Origin: Streptacidiphilus jeojiense
GTDB lineage: Bacteria; Actinomycetota; Actinomycetes; Streptomycetales; Streptomycetaceae
Assembly: GCF_000719095.1 (NCBI RefSeq)
Contig: NZ_JOEH01000039.1
Span: 14,268-78,267, forward strand
DNA: 64,000 nucleotides
Reading direction: 5' to 3'
Both the position numbers and the translations under genes were made by a program. Shown in pieces: positions 63,372 through 64,000 of this stretch; the stretch's first letter is position 1, and each line of letters opens with the position of its first letter. The notes below the pieces were generated by a model. It was not told where the DNA came from and searched no databases. It saw only the letters and a program-made list of their open reading frames with translations.

Positions 63372-64000
63372 GCCACCGCACTCTATGTGAAGGCCGACGA
63401 CCTGCTGAAGGGTTCGCCGCAGTTCGGCCCGTGGCGGCCGGCGGTGGGCATTAGCCCGCAGCTGAGCGACGCCGAACTGGTGACCCTGGCGATGATGCAG
63501 GCCATGCTCGGCTTCACCTCCGAGGCCCGCTGGCTGCGGCACGCCCACGCCAACCTGCGGCACCTGTTCCCCTACCTGCCCCAACAGCCCGGCTACAACA
63601 AACGCCTTCGCAAGGCCGCCGGCCTCATCCGGCGCGTCACCCGCACGCTGGCGCGGGACACCACGCTGTGGAGCGACGACGTGTGGGTCGTGGACTCCAC
63701 GCCCGTCGAGTGCGGGCGCTCCCGCGAGACCGTCAAACGCTCCGACCTGGCCGGATGGGCCCAGTACGGATACTGCGCCATCGGAGAGAAGAACTACTTC
63801 GGCCGCGAGTTCGAGCAGCAACTGGCCGAACTGGACATCCGGCTGCTGCGGCCAGCCCGCAAGGGCGAGGCCGAGCGGCTCGGATCACAGCTGTTCAAGC
63901 TACTGCGACAGGTCATCGAATCGATCAACGAGACCTTCAAGGGCCAACTCGACCTCGAACGACACCGCGGCCGCACCCCTGGCGGCGTGGCCGTCCGCGT
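63348..64000 (+). CDS. IS982-family transposase, partial and internally deleted
   Basis: 217 codons to the window edge from GTG 63348. LSDAELVTLAMMQAMLGFTS, RLRKAAGLIRRVTRTLARDT and VWVVDSTPVECGRS with the first catalytic Asp (VVDSTPVEC) are typical IS982 blocks, as is QVIESINETFKGQLDLERHR. Between YGYCA and IGEKNYFGREFE the usual stretch of about 50-60 residues with the middle of the DDE core is missing, in frame. The second catalytic residue region is thus altered (EK in place of a D-containing block), so the enzyme is probably inactive. Confidence 0.75.
   Translation, partial: MKTELDSLATALYVKADDLLKGSPQFGPWRPAVGISPQLSDAELVTLAMMQAMLGFTSEARWLRHAHANLRHLFPYLPQQPGYNKRLRKAAGLIRRVTRTLARDTTLWSDDVWVVDSTPVECGRSRETVKRSDLAGWAQYGYCAIGEKNYFGREFEQQLAELDIRLLRPARKGEAERLGSQLFKLLRQVIESINETFKGQLDLERHRGRTPGGVAVR

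Larger units (their letters stand above)
63327..64000 (+). mobile_element. IS982-type insertion sequence, left part, internally deleted
   Basis: The element enters at about 63327, where the inverted repeat begins, and continues past the window edge, so the right end is not seen. Its single gene is a deleted transposase (next entry). No target-site duplication could be checked. Confidence 0.7.

Overview
The window is high-GC actinobacterial DNA, almost certainly from the Streptomycetaceae (Streptomyces, Kitasatospora or Streptacidiphilus). The evidence is the codon bias, the many GTG and TTG starts, the promoters of type TANNNT placed 5-8 nt before a start codon (leaderless mRNAs), and a core gene order that I recall from streptomycete chromosomes: nadK, recN, pyrG, NUDIX, ald, parA-like, scpA, scpB, rsuA-type, tyrA, cmk, der. 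No database search was possible, so family names rest on motifs and recalled relatives.

Region 1 (1-20 kb) is mostly core. It starts with a truncated secreted galactose-oxidase-like gene on the minus strand. Then come NAD kinase, RecN, a GT4 glycosyltransferase, a HAD phosphatase and GH15 glycosidase pair on the minus strand, CTP synthase, an ADP-ribose-type NUDIX hydrolase, a STAND/TPR protein, alanine dehydrogenase, and a chromosome-organisation block (ParA-like, a ribbon-helix-helix-like protein, ScpA, ScpB, rRNA pseudouridine synthase). Three copies of one intergenic palindromic repeat sit here.

Region 2 (20-36 kb) has a TetR/MFS efflux pair with two inverted-repeat operators, a 1363-residue secreted peptidase with sedolisin-like features, a divergent TrmB/LuxR-like regulator, small DUF genes, an M24 peptidase, a MocR/EamA divergent pair whose start codons overlap, and then tyrA, cmk and der.

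Region 3 (36-50.5 kb) holds two adjacent resuscitation-promoting-factor genes, one of them broken by a deletion and a frameshift. A branched-chain-amino-acid-type ABC transporter follows, with fused permeases (LivH-LivM), LivG, a LivF with an altered Walker A motif, two accessory proteins and a lipoprotein binding protein. A polytopic membrane protein, acyl-CoA thioesterase II and an MFS transporter complete it.

Region 4 (50.6-64 kb) is accessory. A complete tRNA-Pro(GGG) is followed 6 kb later by a degenerate copy of its 3' half. Between them lie a WD40 double propeller, an SMP-30-like secreted protein, an XRE/MmyB-type regulator and an SRPBCC protein. Beyond the copy are short hypothetical genes, decayed coding pieces, a cupin, a HEAT-like protein, a lipoprotein, a DUF6869-like protein and an internally deleted IS982-type transposase that runs off the window. 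I saw no CRISPR array, rRNA gene or phage structural gene, and no integrase.
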